In this document: piece by piece, positions 8,218 to 15,945 of the stretch
How positions within the stretch are numbered: position 1 is the stretch's first letter
How the letters are laid out: each line of letters opens with the position of its first letter
Notes under the pieces: model-generated
What the model saw: only the letters and a program-made list of their open reading frames with translations
Databases searched by the model: none
Told to the model about the DNA's origin: nothing
NCBI RefSeq assembly: GCF_036099295.1
Contig: NZ_CP107976.1
Span: 3,410,001-3,474,000 of the forward strand
From: Streptomyces sp. NBC_00358
GTDB taxonomy: Bacteria > Actinomycetota > Actinomycetes > Streptomycetales > Streptomycetaceae
Length of the DNA stretch: 64,000 nucleotides
Direction: 5' to 3'
Made by a program: the position numbers and the translations under genes

Positions 8218-8616
8218 ATGAACCTTCGTCCTATGAGCGCCCTATTGCTCTCCGGTGTCGCCCTGGCGGGCACAGTGGTCGCAAGTTCGCCCGCGCAGGC
8301 GTCCACGCGCACTTGCACCGCCACCATTGTCCAGTACGACATCTGCTTCGACGGCAGCAACGACGCCTTCTACGTCTCGGACACGGTGGCTGACGGCCGT
8401 AGAGCTGTCGCGTCATGGAAAGCCTACGACGGCTCCGGACGGTCCGGCGAGTGTCACGACTCGGATGGCGCCCTTAACGGCGCGACTGTATGTGACTACG
8501 ACTTCAAGGAAGGGGTGAACAATTACATCACCTTCATGGGCTCGACCCGCAATGGCGCCAACGGGGCGGACGATGACCTTTCGCTTCTGATCATCGCCTA
8601 TGTCACTCCTCGATAA
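8218..8616 (+). CDS. Small secreted protein, unknown function
   Basis: A 132-aa protein with a Sec signal peptide (about 1-29: charged N terminus, hydrophobic ALLLSGVALAGTVVA, cleavage after PAQA). The mature part of about 100 aa has four cysteines, probably two disulfides, and no family that I recognise. A GGGGAG ribosome site lies 5 bp before the ATG. Codon use is atypical for this genome (CTA, TTG, AGA, AAA, TCA and several T- or A-ending codons), which suggests recent acquisition. It stands alone and is closed by a perfect hairpin. The size and disulfides fit a peptidase-inhibitor or spore-associated protein, but this is only a guess. Confidence 0.8.
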   Translation: MNLRPMSALLLSGVALAGTVVASSPAQASTRTCTATIVQYDICFDGSNDAFYVSDTVADGRRAVASWKAYDGSGRSGECHDSDGALNGATVCDYDFKEGVNNYITFMGSTRNGANGADDDLSLLIIAYVTPR

Positions 8617-8655
8617 ACCCGCAAAAGCTTGAATTTCACAAAAAGTAAAGCATCC

Positions 8656-8688
8656 AAGGGGCGGTACGGGTCTCCCGTACCGCCCCTT
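8656..8688. terminator. Perfect 15-bp hairpin terminator
   Basis: Arms 8656-8670 and 8674-8688 pair perfectly around TCT. It lies 40 bp past the secreted-protein stop codon and contains the same GGCGGTACGG core as the neighbouring hairpins at 8027 and 9398. It also bounds the decayed sigma locus. Confidence 0.85.
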
Positions 8689-8689
8689 C

Positions 8690-9319
8690 CTCATACCCCT
8701 CCCGCTGGCGCAGTGCCGGGTTCTGGATCAGCTTGGTCAGCTGGGCCCGGGTCAGCGGTGGGGTCTTGAGCAGGTGGCCGAGCCGGCCCTTGCCCTGGAA
8801 GCCGGTGCCGGATGGAAAGAGCCCTGCCGTCCTTGAGCTGAAGGCGGGCGTCGAACTCCCGCCCCGCGACCGGAATCGGGTGCAGCGCGGGATCGGACGG
8901 GGTGTCTCCCAGACACCGAGAAGGCTGCCGTCGGACAGCTTCTGGGTGGTGCAGCCGACACCCCCGTCCTTGCAGGGGCTCTCCAGACCCTTGCCGCCCA
9001 TCTTCACCGCGAACTCGGACGCGGTGATCACGTACGTGCTCGCGCCGCCAGAACCGGCGGCGGGCGGAGATGAAGGTGTTGACCAGCGTCTTGCGCGCGT
9101 AGGCCTCGAGGTTTTCGAGGCGTCCGTGCCGGCGCGCGCCGAGGACGACCTTCACCAGCGTCGTCTGAACGAGGTCCTCCGCCTCGTCGCGATTGCCGCA
9201 CGCAGATGGGCTCCCCCAAGCTCTCGGCTTCGCTCGAGCAGGGGGCACCCCCAGCAGAACAGCGCCAGCCGTCTACCCTCCACGAAAGCGTGCAGAGCGG
9301 CTTCCTCGCCGTGCGTCAT
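8690..9319 (-). pseudogene. Remnant of a SigE-family sigma factor joined to a lipoprotein C terminus
   Basis: Reading the minus strand from ATG 9319 gives MTHGEEAALHAFVEGRRLALF, the N terminus of a SigE-family ECF sigma factor. This stops at a 43-bp palindromic repeat. After it, in another frame, the sigma factor resumes with CGNRDEAEDLVQTTLVKVVL and LENLEAYARKTLVNTFISAR. At about 9030 the frame changes again into ITASEFAVKMGGKGLESPC and KLSDGSLLGVWETP, which looks like the C-terminal half of the lipoprotein usually encoded next to such sigma genes. Two more frame changes occur near 8885 and 8815 before LTRAQLTKLIQNPALR. So region 4 of the sigma factor and the lipoprotein N terminus are deleted. 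Non-functional; a ribosome site remains before 9319. Confidence 0.8.
9211..9253. repeat. 43-bp Streptomyces palindromic repeat inside the sigma pseudogene
   Basis: The element runs from CTCCCCCAAGCTC to GAGCAGGGGGCACCCCC, with imperfect inverted arms around TCGGCTTCGC. I recall near-identical copies between genes of many streptomycetes. Here it sits within the region-2 coding part of the sigma factor. The segment replacing about 18 expected bases is 56 nt, a net +38, which shifts the frame. Confidence 0.7.
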
Positions 9320-9397
9320 CCCGCCCCCCTTCCCCGGCCCGCGCTCGCGGACCGTCTCACCCTTCCAGTGCGGTGGGAGGTGCCACAGGACGCGGTG

Positions 9398-9426
9398 GAG
9401 GCGGTACGGATTTCCCGTACCGCCTC
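9398..9426. terminator. Terminator of the methyltransferase gene
   Basis: Perfect 12-bp arms (9398-9409 and 9415-9426) around ATTTC, 20 bp past the methyltransferase stop codon on the minus strand. Shares the GGCGGTACGG core with the hairpins at 8027 and 8656. Confidence 0.8.
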
Positions 9427-9445
9427 AACACAGCCTTCGGGTGGC

Positions 9446-10204
9446 CTACTTGACCGCGAGCACCAGCGTGTCCGAGGGCGAGCACCACACCGGGCGGGCC
9501 TCCGCGAAGCCCCGCTCGCGCAGCGTGCGCGCGTGCCAGTCGGCGGAGGGGGTGTCCCCGTCGGCGTGCTCGCCGTAGATCTCGAAGCGGCGGGCGGTCG
9601 GTCCGGCGAGGACGGGGTCCTGGGCGGCCACCTCCCACCATTCGGCCCAGTCGAGGGCGCCGTCCTTGCCCGCCAGGTCCATACGGGCGTGCCGCTGGGC
9701 GCGCTCGGCGGCGTTGATTCGGGGCGTCGACTCGTCGGTCATGTGGTCGGCGTTCATGAACACACCACCGTCGCGCACGAGTTCGGCGATCTGACCGTAG
9801 AGGGCGGCCAGCGGTTCGCTGTGCAGCCAGTGCAGGGCGGTGGCGGTCAGCACGGCGTCGTACGTGTCGTACGGCAGCGCGGTGCGCCACTTCGGGTCCG
9901 TCAGGTCGGCGGTGACGAGGGTGACCCGGTCGTCGCCGGCGAAGGTGCCCTCGGCGATGGCCAGGAGGGCGGGGTCGAGGTCGACGCCGGTGCTGGTGGC
10001 CCCGGGGAGGCGGTCGAGCAGCCGGGCGGTGATCGTGCCGGTGCCGCAGGCCAGGTCGAGGACGCGGGGCGCGGGTCCGGCGAGCGCCTCGGTCATGTCG
10101 AGCATGACGCGGAAGCGGTCCTCGCGATCCGGCATGTAGAACTCCTGCTGCCGGTCCCAGCTCCGCTGCCAGGCGTTCCAGTCGGTTCCGGTGCCGATGG
10201 CCAT
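9446..10204 (-). CDS. Class I SAM-dependent methyltransferase
   Basis: A 252-aa Rossmann methyltransferase. Motif I is VLDLACGTGTITARLLDRLP (about 51-70) and the acidic ribose ligand follows in GVDLDPALLAIAEG; LVTADLTD and YDAVLTATALHWL are motifs II and IV. The overall look is that of the trans-aconitate 2-methyltransferase/UbiE-like group; the acceptor is unknown. The ATG at 10204 follows a GGAGGGG ribosome site. It is divergent from the CGNR gene across 100 bp and has its own terminator. Confidence 0.88.
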   Translation of the reverse strand: MAIGTGTDWNAWQRSWDRQQEFYMPDREDRFRVMLDMTEALAGPAPRVLDLACGTGTITARLLDRLPGATSTGVDLDPALLAIAEGTFAGDDRVTLVTADLTDPKWRTALPYDTYDAVLTATALHWLHSEPLAALYGQIAELVRDGGVFMNADHMTDESTPRINAAERAQRHARMDLAGKDGALDWAEWWEVAAQDPVLAGPTARRFEIYGEHADGDTPSADWHARTLRERGFAEARPVWCSPSDTLVLAVK

Positions 10205-10304
10205 GAGAGCCCCTCCTCCAGTCGACCACGTAATACCCTGTAAGCGCGATCGTCTGTTACCTGACCGCCGTCCCGACGATAGAGTGCCTCCGTAAGGACT
10301 ACAA

Positions 10305-10934
10305 GTGGAATTGGCCTATTACTCGGATTACGCCGTCCGTCTCGTCAACACCGAGGAACCGGCCCGGGGCAAGGACGCGCTGACCTCGGTCGAGGCCGTC
10401 CGCGACCTGTTCGGGGGCAACGCCTCGGCGGCCCGTCGCGCCGCGGAGGCGGACGTCACCCGCTTCCGTTCGGTACGGGGGCGACTGCGGGCGGTCTTCG
10501 AGGCGGCGGACAGCGGCGAGGAGACCCTCGCGGTGGACCTGCTGAACTCGCTGCTCCTCGAATTCCCGGTGAGCCCGCAGATCTCGGGCCACGACCACCG
10601 CGACGACGACGACCGGCCGCTGTGGCACATGCATCTGGCGGACCACCCGTCGAACGCGACCGCGGGCTACGCGGCGATCGCGGCGATGGGCCTGGCCTTC
10701 CATCTGACCGAGTACGGCGTGGACCGCCTGGGCCTGTGCGAGGCCGCGCCGTGCCGCAACGCCTACCTGGACACCTCGACCAACCGCTCCCGGCGCTACT
10801 GCTCGGACCGCTGCGCGACCCGCGCCAACGTCGCGGCCTACCGCGCCCGCAAGCGCCTGGAGGCGGACCGGACGGGAAGCACCGGCCTGGCCGCCACCAG
10901 CACCCAGCGGGCGACGGCGAACGGCGAACGCTGA
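10305..10934 (+). CDS. CGNR zinc-finger protein with ABATE domain
   Basis: A 209-aa putative regulator. Residues about 1-135 are the ABATE (putative stress-induced transcription) domain, starting MELAYYSDYAVRLVNTEEPA. The CGNR zinc finger follows (about 143-185): cysteines in LGLCEAAPCRNAY and RYCSDRCATRANVAAYRARK could bind one zinc and contact DNA. GTG start at 10305 after AAGGA. Its last 97 bp overlap the 3' end of the convergent sodX gene. Targets are unknown. Confidence 0.88.
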   Translation: MELAYYSDYAVRLVNTEEPARGKDALTSVEAVRDLFGGNASAARRAAEADVTRFRSVRGRLRAVFEAADSGEETLAVDLLNSLLLEFPVSPQISGHDHRDDDDRPLWHMHLADHPSNATAGYAAIAAMGLAFHLTEYGVDRLGLCEAAPCRNAYLDTSTNRSRRYCSDRCATRANVAAYRARKRLEADRTGSTGLAATSTQRATANGER

Positions 10935-11272
10935 CCCGCCTTCGGCGGCCGGAAGCGGAACCGCACCTTCCCGAGGACGAGTTCCTCGGGAACGGTTCCG
11001 TAGTCGGTGCTGTCCCCGCCCGCGAACGCGTTGTCCCCGAGCACCCACCAGCCGCCGTCACGCCGCTCCGCGATCCGCTTCACGACGAGCAGGTCCTGCT
11101 GGAACGGATGCCGCAGGACGACGACGTCACCCGGCCCCACCCTCGCGCCCCACTGGACGACGAGCCGATCCCCGTGCTGGAGCGTGGGCACCATGGAAGG
11201 GCCCGTCACCTCCGCCGCCCCGAACGGCAGCAGGGCCTTCCCCCGCTCGGTCTCCTGCGACAGCTCCGGCAT
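10838..11272 (-). CDS. sodX: Nickel-type superoxide dismutase maturation protease
   Basis: A 144-aa S24/S26 (signal-peptidase-like) serine protease that removes the N-terminal propeptide of Ni-SOD so that His1 can bind nickel. The catalytic serine lies in VTGPSMVPTLQHGDRLVVQ, and the lysine of the Ser/Lys dyad in QQDLLVVKRIAERR; WWVLGDNAFAGGDSTDYG is the conserved box after it. No membrane anchor is visible, which fits a cytoplasmic enzyme. The ATG at 11272 was chosen from the much longer open frame because GGGGAGGTG lies just upstream and the start matches remembered SodX proteins. Divergent from sodN across 145 bp. Confidence 0.92.
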   Translation of the reverse strand: MPELSQETERGKALLPFGAAEVTGPSMVPTLQHGDRLVVQWGARVGPGDVVVLRHPFQQDLLVVKRIAERRDGGWWVLGDNAFAGGDSTDYGTVPEELVLGKVRFRFRPPKAGQRSPFAVARWVLVAARPVLPVRSASRRLRAR

Positions 11273-11417
11273 CACCGGCACCTCCCCGGTCCTATCCTCC
11301 ACCAGTCCCAGTTTCACCCTGGACTTTTGTCCTAAGCCCATGGGGGCACTCGCGAAAACGCCTCTCCTACGGAGTAATGTCCCACCTGAGAAGACGATCA
11401 CGAGGAAGGACAGCTCA

Positions 11418-11813
11418 ATGCTCTCCCGCCTGTTTGCCCCCAAGGTCAAGGTCAGCGCGCACTGCGACCTGCCCTGCGGCGTGTACGACCCGGCCCAGGC
11501 CCGCATCGAGGCGGAGTCGGTGAAGGCCGTGCAGGACAAGATGGCCGGCAACGACGACCCGCATTTCCAGGCTCGCGCCACCGTCATCAAGGAGCAGCGC
11601 GCCGAGCTCGCCAAGCACCACGTGTCGGTGCTCTGGAGCGACTACTTCAAGCCCCCGCACTTCGAGAAGTACCCGGAGCTGCACCAGCTGGTCAACGACA
11701 CCCTCAAGGCCCTCTCGGCCGCGAAGGCGTCCACCGACCCGGCGACGGGCCAGAAGGCGCTGGACTACATCGCCCAGATCGACAAGATCTTCTGGGAGAC
11801 CAAGAAGGCCTGA
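11418..11813 (+). CDS. sodN: Nickel superoxide dismutase precursor
   Basis: Converts superoxide to peroxide and oxygen with a single nickel per subunit; the active form is a hexamer. The 131-aa precursor has a 14-residue propeptide MLSRLFAPKVKVSA followed by the nickel hook HCDLPCGVYDP: after cleavage His1, Cys2 and Cys6 ligate Ni. The rest is the four-helix bundle. AGGAAGGA lies 8 bp upstream of the ATG; the longer open frame upstream is a shadow of sodX. In S. coelicolor sodN is induced by nickel, and a small RNA from the sodF 3' end is known to act on its mRNA; whether that pairing exists here cannot be told without sodF. Confidence 0.97.
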   Translation: MLSRLFAPKVKVSAHCDLPCGVYDPAQARIEAESVKAVQDKMAGNDDPHFQARATVIKEQRAELAKHHVSVLWSDYFKPPHFEKYPELHQLVNDTLKALSAAKASTDPATGQKALDYIAQIDKIFWETKKA

Positions 11814-11991
11814 CCTTCGTCCGGGCCGGCCGACCCGCGTTGTCGCGGATCGCGCCGCCTGCTTGTCCGCACCCGGTCCGCGGGCCGCCGTTCCCGGCGT
11901 CCCGACGGTCCGGGTGCGTACTGCTTTCCAGGGGCCGTCCTTCCGCGGGCCCGCGTTCTGCGGCCCTGGTTTCCACGGGTCGGCACAGCTC

Positions 11992-12189
11992 TCATACGGG
12001 TAGCTGGCGCATCTCGATCACACGCAGGCCCAGCGCCTGGAACCGGGTGAGCAGTCCGTACAGATGGGCGTCGTCGATCACGGTGCCGAAGAACAGGGTC
12101 TGCTCCTTCGTACGCACCCTGTCGAGTTCGGCGAAGGCCGTGGCGAGCGTGTCCGAAACAAGGCCGGCGATGCGGAATTCGTAACGCAT
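11992..12189 (-). CDS. Small conserved protein (65 aa), unknown function
   Basis: MRYEFRIAGLVSDTLATAFA begins a 65-aa protein that ends in VIEMRQLPV. The pattern of two alternating hydrophobic strands flanking the helix TLATAFAELDRVR suggests a small beta-alpha-beta fold, ACT-like in look, but no family can be named. Starting at 12189 rather than 12288 is supported by GAGGGAAG nine bases upstream and by the low-complexity extra N terminus of the longer frame. It stands alone between sodN and the DUF2254 gene. Confidence 0.7.
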   Translation of the reverse strand: MRYEFRIAGLVSDTLATAFAELDRVRTKEQTLFFGTVIDDAHLYGLLTRFQALGLRVIEMRQLPV

Positions 12190-12516
12190 ACGAGCACTTC
12201 CCTCGGGGCCGGGGCGCGGGGTCCGCTGAGATGCCCTGCCATCGTCGGTCCCGCGCACCGATGTGGCATCCCCCGGTGCGGGCGACATCCACCCAGCTCG
12301 GAACGGTTCCGCTCACACCCTCGCCCCTCCACCTTCCACCCGTGCCCCGGCGCTTCGCCCTCCGGGCGCCGAAAAAGGCCGAAAAAAGGGTGAGCGGGCC
12401 CCTCTCCCCGCGCGGGGCTCACCTTCGACGGGTGATGCGGGTGGTCGCGCGGGCGGCGAACCTGGGGAGGCGGGTCCGCGTTCCGCCGGCCCCGGGACCG
12501 CCTCGGAGGATGTCCG
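12190..12516. other. Divergent gap between small protein and DUF2254 genes
   Basis: 327 bp without a supported gene. It contains an A-rich run near 12370-12390 and a short CCCCGCGCGGGG hairpin near 12406-12418, then GC-rich sequence up to the GGAGG ribosome site before 12517. Nothing else is visible. Confidence 0.5.
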
Positions 12517-13857
12517 ATGAACGCTCTCGCGGGAGCCGGCCGGGGTACGTCCGTCCGCACCGGCCACGCCGCGTTCCGCCGTCGGCGGCGGTTGCGCGCG
12601 GGTCTCCTCCAACTGCTGTTCATCGCCGTCGGACTGGGCCTCGGCCTGCTCGTCCCGGAGTTCACCCGTGGACCCGTGCTGCCCTCCCGCCAGGTGGCCG
12701 AGATGCTGCTCGCGACGGGCTTCGGGGTGCTCGGCGCGGCCACCGTCATCTTCTCCGTGCTGTTCCTGGTGGTGCAGTGGGCGGCCACCACCTTCACCCC
12801 GCGGCTCACCCTTTTCCGGGACGCGCCGATCGTGTGGCGGACGTTCGCCTTCGCCGTCGGGCTGACCGTCTTCTGCGCCACGGCGGCCCTGACCATCGCC
12901 AACCGCGACGAGGTCTCGGTGGTCGTGCCGATCAGCGCGGGCGTCCTGCTGCTCCTGCTGTTGACGCTGCTGCGCAACCTCCTGCTGCAGGCCGTCTCCG
13001 CGATCCAACTGGCCCCGGTACTCGGCTCCGTCACGGAACGGGGCCGGCGCAACCTCGACGCCCTCTACCCGGACGCCCGGCGAGACCCGGGCAACGCGGG
13101 AGAGGCGGGAGACTCGGGAGACCTGTCCGAGCCGGACGGGCCGGACGGGCCGGGCGGGCCGGGCGGGCCGCGGGCGACGGTCCGATGGCCGGGCGGCGCC
13201 GCAGTGCTGCAACGCGTGGACGAGAGCCTGCTGGCGGGCGCGGCCCGGGCGGCGGACGCGGTCGTCGTGCTCCGGGTGACCCCCGGGACCACCGTGCAGC
13301 ACGGCACCGCCGTCGCCGAGGTGTACGGCGGTGAACTGGCCGCCTCCGCCGTGCTGCGCGGCCTGGAGACCGGCGCCGAACGGGTCTTCGACCAGGACCC
13401 GGGACTCGCCTTCCGGCTGCTCGCCGACATCGCGCTCAGGGCGCTGTCCCCAGCGGTCAACGACCCCGCCACGGCGGTCCAGGCACTGGACGCCGTGGAG
13501 GATCTGCTGGGCCGGCCGGTCCCGGCGCGGGCCCGGTCCCGCGAGGTCGCCGACCGCGGGGGCGCCTTGCGCGTGGTCGTCCCGCTGCCGGGCTGGGACG
13601 ACTTCCTGCGGACCGCTCTCGACGACGTGATCCCGGCAGCCCGGAACTCCCCGATGGTCCTGATCCGCCTCCGGACACTCCTGGAGAACCTGCGCGGGAC
13701 ACACGGCGGGGCGCCCCTCACCAGGCGGCTGACCTGGGTGGACGAGGAACTCGGCACCCGGTTCCCCGGCCTCCGGGACGCCCTCGCGAAGGAGGGCGAG
13801 GGCCATCACCGGCGCGACGGGCACGGGGAGCCGCGGGAACGCGAGGAGCGAGCGTGA
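12517..13857 (+). CDS. DUF2254 membrane protein
   Basis: A 446-aa predicted membrane protein. Four hydrophobic segments in the N-terminal third (about 28-46, 64-92, 108-128, 133-152) are followed by a soluble domain with family boxes TPRLTLFRDAPIVWRTFAF and LSPAVNDPATAVQALDAVED. The function of DUF2254 is not established. Residues about 206-220 are a proline/glycine/aspartate linker encoded by a 9-bp tandem repeat (around 13135-13170). GGAGG lies 7 bp before the ATG. A single gene with no obvious partner. Confidence 0.88.
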   Translation: MNALAGAGRGTSVRTGHAAFRRRRRLRAGLLQLLFIAVGLGLGLLVPEFTRGPVLPSRQVAEMLLATGFGVLGAATVIFSVLFLVVQWAATTFTPRLTLFRDAPIVWRTFAFAVGLTVFCATAALTIANRDEVSVVVPISAGVLLLLLLTLLRNLLLQAVSAIQLAPVLGSVTERGRRNLDALYPDARRDPGNAGEAGDSGDLSEPDGPDGPGGPGGPRATVRWPGGAAVLQRVDESLLAGAARAADAVVVLRVTPGTTVQHGTAVAEVYGGELAASAVLRGLETGAERVFDQDPGLAFRLLADIALRALSPAVNDPATAVQALDAVEDLLGRPVPARARSREVADRGGALRVVVPLPGWDDFLRTALDDVIPAARNSPMVLIRLRTLLENLRGTHGGAPLTRRLTWVDEELGTRFPGLRDALAKEGEGHHRRDGHGEPREREERA

Positions 13858-14517
13858 GAGCGGCCGTGGGGACGGCGCACAGACGTTCCGTCGGCCTCCG
13901 GGGGACCGACCCACTGGCCGTGGGCGGTGTCCGCGAAGTCCTCGTGGAGGGTTCGCGAGCTCACCCGCGGGGGGTGATCCGGTGGGGCGGGGGGTGACCG
14001 CACTCTGGAGCCGAGGCAAGACGTCACGCGTCAGAGAGGGCATCGCTCATGGCCTGCATCCAGCGGCAGAACCGGCCCGCGCCGGGTGTGCCGTGCTCCG
14101 GGCCCGTCCGCCACGCCGTGAAGGACACCGAACCGTCCTTCGCGGCACCGTGGCCGACCGGGTCCCCGCGGCCCGCGCCGTCGATGCAGCCGTCGCCCCC
14201 CGACGGCGCCGAGAACGTCGCACCGATCGCACCGGTCACGCCGGACCACGTCGTCACGGCGCGCCCCGTGTGTTCGGGGGGCCCTGCCCGCCCCCCGCCT
14301 TCGAGCATCTGTCCACCGGCGGACCCCGCCGTACCGTCCGCCCCAGCACCGCGCTCTGCGCACCGAACCGTCAGGCCCTGCCGACCGTCCGCGGCTCCCG
14401 CCGGACCGGCCTGGACGGAATCCCCGAGATCGCGACCCGGCGCCCGGCGACAGTTCGATCCGCCCGACACCAAGGCAACGCTCGCGGAGATGTCGCACAA
14501 CCGACAGGAGTTCGACC
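13858..14517. other. 660-bp gap with a possible minus-strand gene remnant
   Basis: No intact gene is supported. In the interval 14024-14500 one minus-strand frame stays open, and its third codon positions are about 86% G/C over the first 44 codons checked, coding-like for this genome. The translated end, FCRWMQAMSDALSDA, looks protein-like, but the frame begins with TTG, has no ribosome site and is glycine-rich in its first half. The same periodicity could come from an opposite-strand frame rich in proline. It may be the 3' end of a gene truncated by rearrangement. Confidence 0.3.
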
Positions 14518-14931
14518 ATGAACGGCTCGACGCTCAATCTGGCAGCGGACTACCCCCTGCTGAACGTCTTCTGGACCACGATGTGGTTCTTCCTCTGGAT
14601 CCTCTGGTTCATGCTGCTCTTCCGCGTCATCGGGGACATCTTCCGCGATGACGCGCTGAGCGGCTGGGGCAAGTCGGGCTGGTGCGTCTTCGTCGTCATC
14701 CTGCCCTTCCTGGGCATCTTCGTGTACCTGATCGCACGGGGTCGCGGAATGGGTGAGCGCGAGATGAAGCGCATCCAGAAGAACCAGGAGGACATGAACT
14801 CCTACATCCGCGAGACCGCCGGGACCTCCGGCAAGGCCGACGAACTGGCCAAGCTCGCGGACCTCAAGAGCCACGGTCACATCACGGCCGAGGAGTTCGA
14901 GCAGGCCAAGGCCAAGGTCCTCGCCGCCTGA
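14518..14931 (+). CDS. PLDc_N / SHOCT domain membrane protein
   Basis: A 137-aa protein with two membrane segments (about 16-38 and 52-72), the WSGKSGWCVFVVILPFLGIFVYLI type of pattern of phospholipase-D nuclease N-terminal domains (here GWGKSGWCVFVVIL), a hydrophilic linker, and a C-terminal SHOCT motif (about 103-137, LAKLADLKSHGHITAEEFEQ). SHOCT segments are short oligomerisation modules at protein ends. The role is unknown. CAGGAG lies 7 bp before the ATG. Followed by a strong hairpin. Confidence 0.88.
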   Translation: MNGSTLNLAADYPLLNVFWTTMWFFLWILWFMLLFRVIGDIFRDDALSGWGKSGWCVFVVILPFLGIFVYLIARGRGMGEREMKRIQKNQEDMNSYIRETAGTSGKADELAKLADLKSHGHITAEEFEQAKAKVLAA

Positions 14932-14965
14932 CGGCACGAACACCCCCGCACCCCCACGACCGCCG

Positions 14966-14999
14966 CCGTCCCCCGGGCCAGTGATCCCCCGGGGGACGG
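14966..14999. terminator. Terminator after the SHOCT gene
   Basis: Perfect 12-bp arms (14966-14977 and 14988-14999) with a 10-nt loop, 34 bp after the stop codon. Confidence 0.8.
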
Positions 15000-15023
15000 C
15001 CGGCCGTGTGCCATTCTGGGGTG

Positions 15024-15461
15024 GTGGGAAACTCCAGACCCCTCGAAGATCTGGTCCGGTTGCGGCAGGCGCGCGACCGGATGAACCGCGAGTACGCGGA
15101 GCCGTGGGACATGGCCACGCTCGCGCGCACCGCGCTGATGTCGCCCGGCCATTTCCAGCGGAGCTTCAGGGAGGCGTTCGGCGAGACGCCGTACACCTAT
15201 CTGATGACCCGCCGGATCGAACGCGCGAAGGCTCTCCTGCGGGGCGGCGACTTGACGGTGACCGAGGTGTGCTTCGCGGTCGGCTGCACCTCGCTCGGTT
15301 CGTTCAGCTCACGGTTCACGGAGCTGGTGGGTGAGACCCCGAGCGCGTACCGGGCCCGCCCGCACGACCACGGTGCCCCGATCCCGTCCTGCGTGACCCG
15401 CCGCCTGACCCGTCCGGCCCGCCACCGCAATCCGGAGGCGGAGCCCGGCACACGTCTCTAG
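15024..15461 (+). CDS. AraC family transcriptional regulator (single-domain)
   Basis: An approximately 145-aa protein containing almost only the double helix-turn-helix DNA-binding region: MATLARTALMSPGHFQRSFR (first HTH) and VTEVCFAVGCTSLGSFSSRF followed by GETPSAYRAR (second). There is no separate ligand domain. GTG codons at 15006, 15021 and 15024 are all in frame; 15024 is preferred because CATTCT at 15012-15017 could be a -10 box 6 nt upstream, giving a leaderless message. The VOC gene 64 bp downstream is a frequent partner of such regulators and a probable target or sensor. Confidence 0.82.
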   Translation: MGNSRPLEDLVRLRQARDRMNREYAEPWDMATLARTALMSPGHFQRSFREAFGETPYTYLMTRRIERAKALLRGGDLTVTEVCFAVGCTSLGSFSSRFTELVGETPSAYRARPHDHGAPIPSCVTRRLTRPARHRNPEAEPGTRL

Positions 15462-15525
15462 CGGCTGCCGTCCGGGTCGCACGGCACGGAAGCGCGAGCC
15501 GCCGGGCAGCCCTTAGGTTGGACGC

Positions 15526-15945
15526 ATGGATCTGAAACTCTCCCAGTGCTTCATCTCCGTCGACGACCACGACAAGGCGCTCGCCTTCTACCGTGACGTA
15601 CTGGGCCTGGAGGTCCGGGGCGACGTCGGGTTCGAGGGAATGCGGTGGGTCACCGTCGGCTCGCCGCTCCAGCCGGACGTGGAGATCGTCCTGGAGCCCC
15701 CGGCGGCCGACCCGGACGCCTCGCCCGCGGACAAGCAGGCCATGGCCGAACTGCTGGCCAAGGGGATGCTGCGTGGTGTGATCTTCTCGACGACCGACTG
15801 CGACGAGCTCTTCGAGCGCGTCCGCGCCTCGGGCGCCGAGGTTCTGCAGGAGCCCGCGGACCAGCCGTACGGCGTGCGGGACTGCGCCTTCCGCGACCCG
15901 GCGGGCAACCTCCTGCGCTTCGGCCAGAAGCGCGCCACCGACTGA
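15526..15945 (+). CDS. VOC family (glyoxalase/bleomycin-resistance fold) protein
   Basis: A 139-aa protein with two beta-alpha-beta-beta-beta modules: LSQCFISVDDHDKALAFYRD starts the first, and GVIFSTTDCDELFERVRASG with YGVRDCAFRDPAGNLLRFGQ is the second. It may bind a metal or a small ligand and act as a lyase, dioxygenase or binding protein; the substrate is unknown. TAGGTT (15514-15519) lies 6 nt before the ATG, so the gene probably has its own leaderless promoter. It follows the AraC regulator in the same direction. Confidence 0.87.
   Translation: MDLKLSQCFISVDDHDKALAFYRDVLGLEVRGDVGFEGMRWVTVGSPLQPDVEIVLEPPAADPDASPADKQAMAELLAKGMLRGVIFSTTDCDELFERVRASGAEVLQEPADQPYGVRDCAFRDPAGNLLRFGQKRATD

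Noticed and set aside
11398..11420. sodN ribosome-site region as the target of the small RNA from sodF
   Set aside because: The mechanism is known in S. coelicolor, but sodF is not in this window, so pairing cannot be shown.
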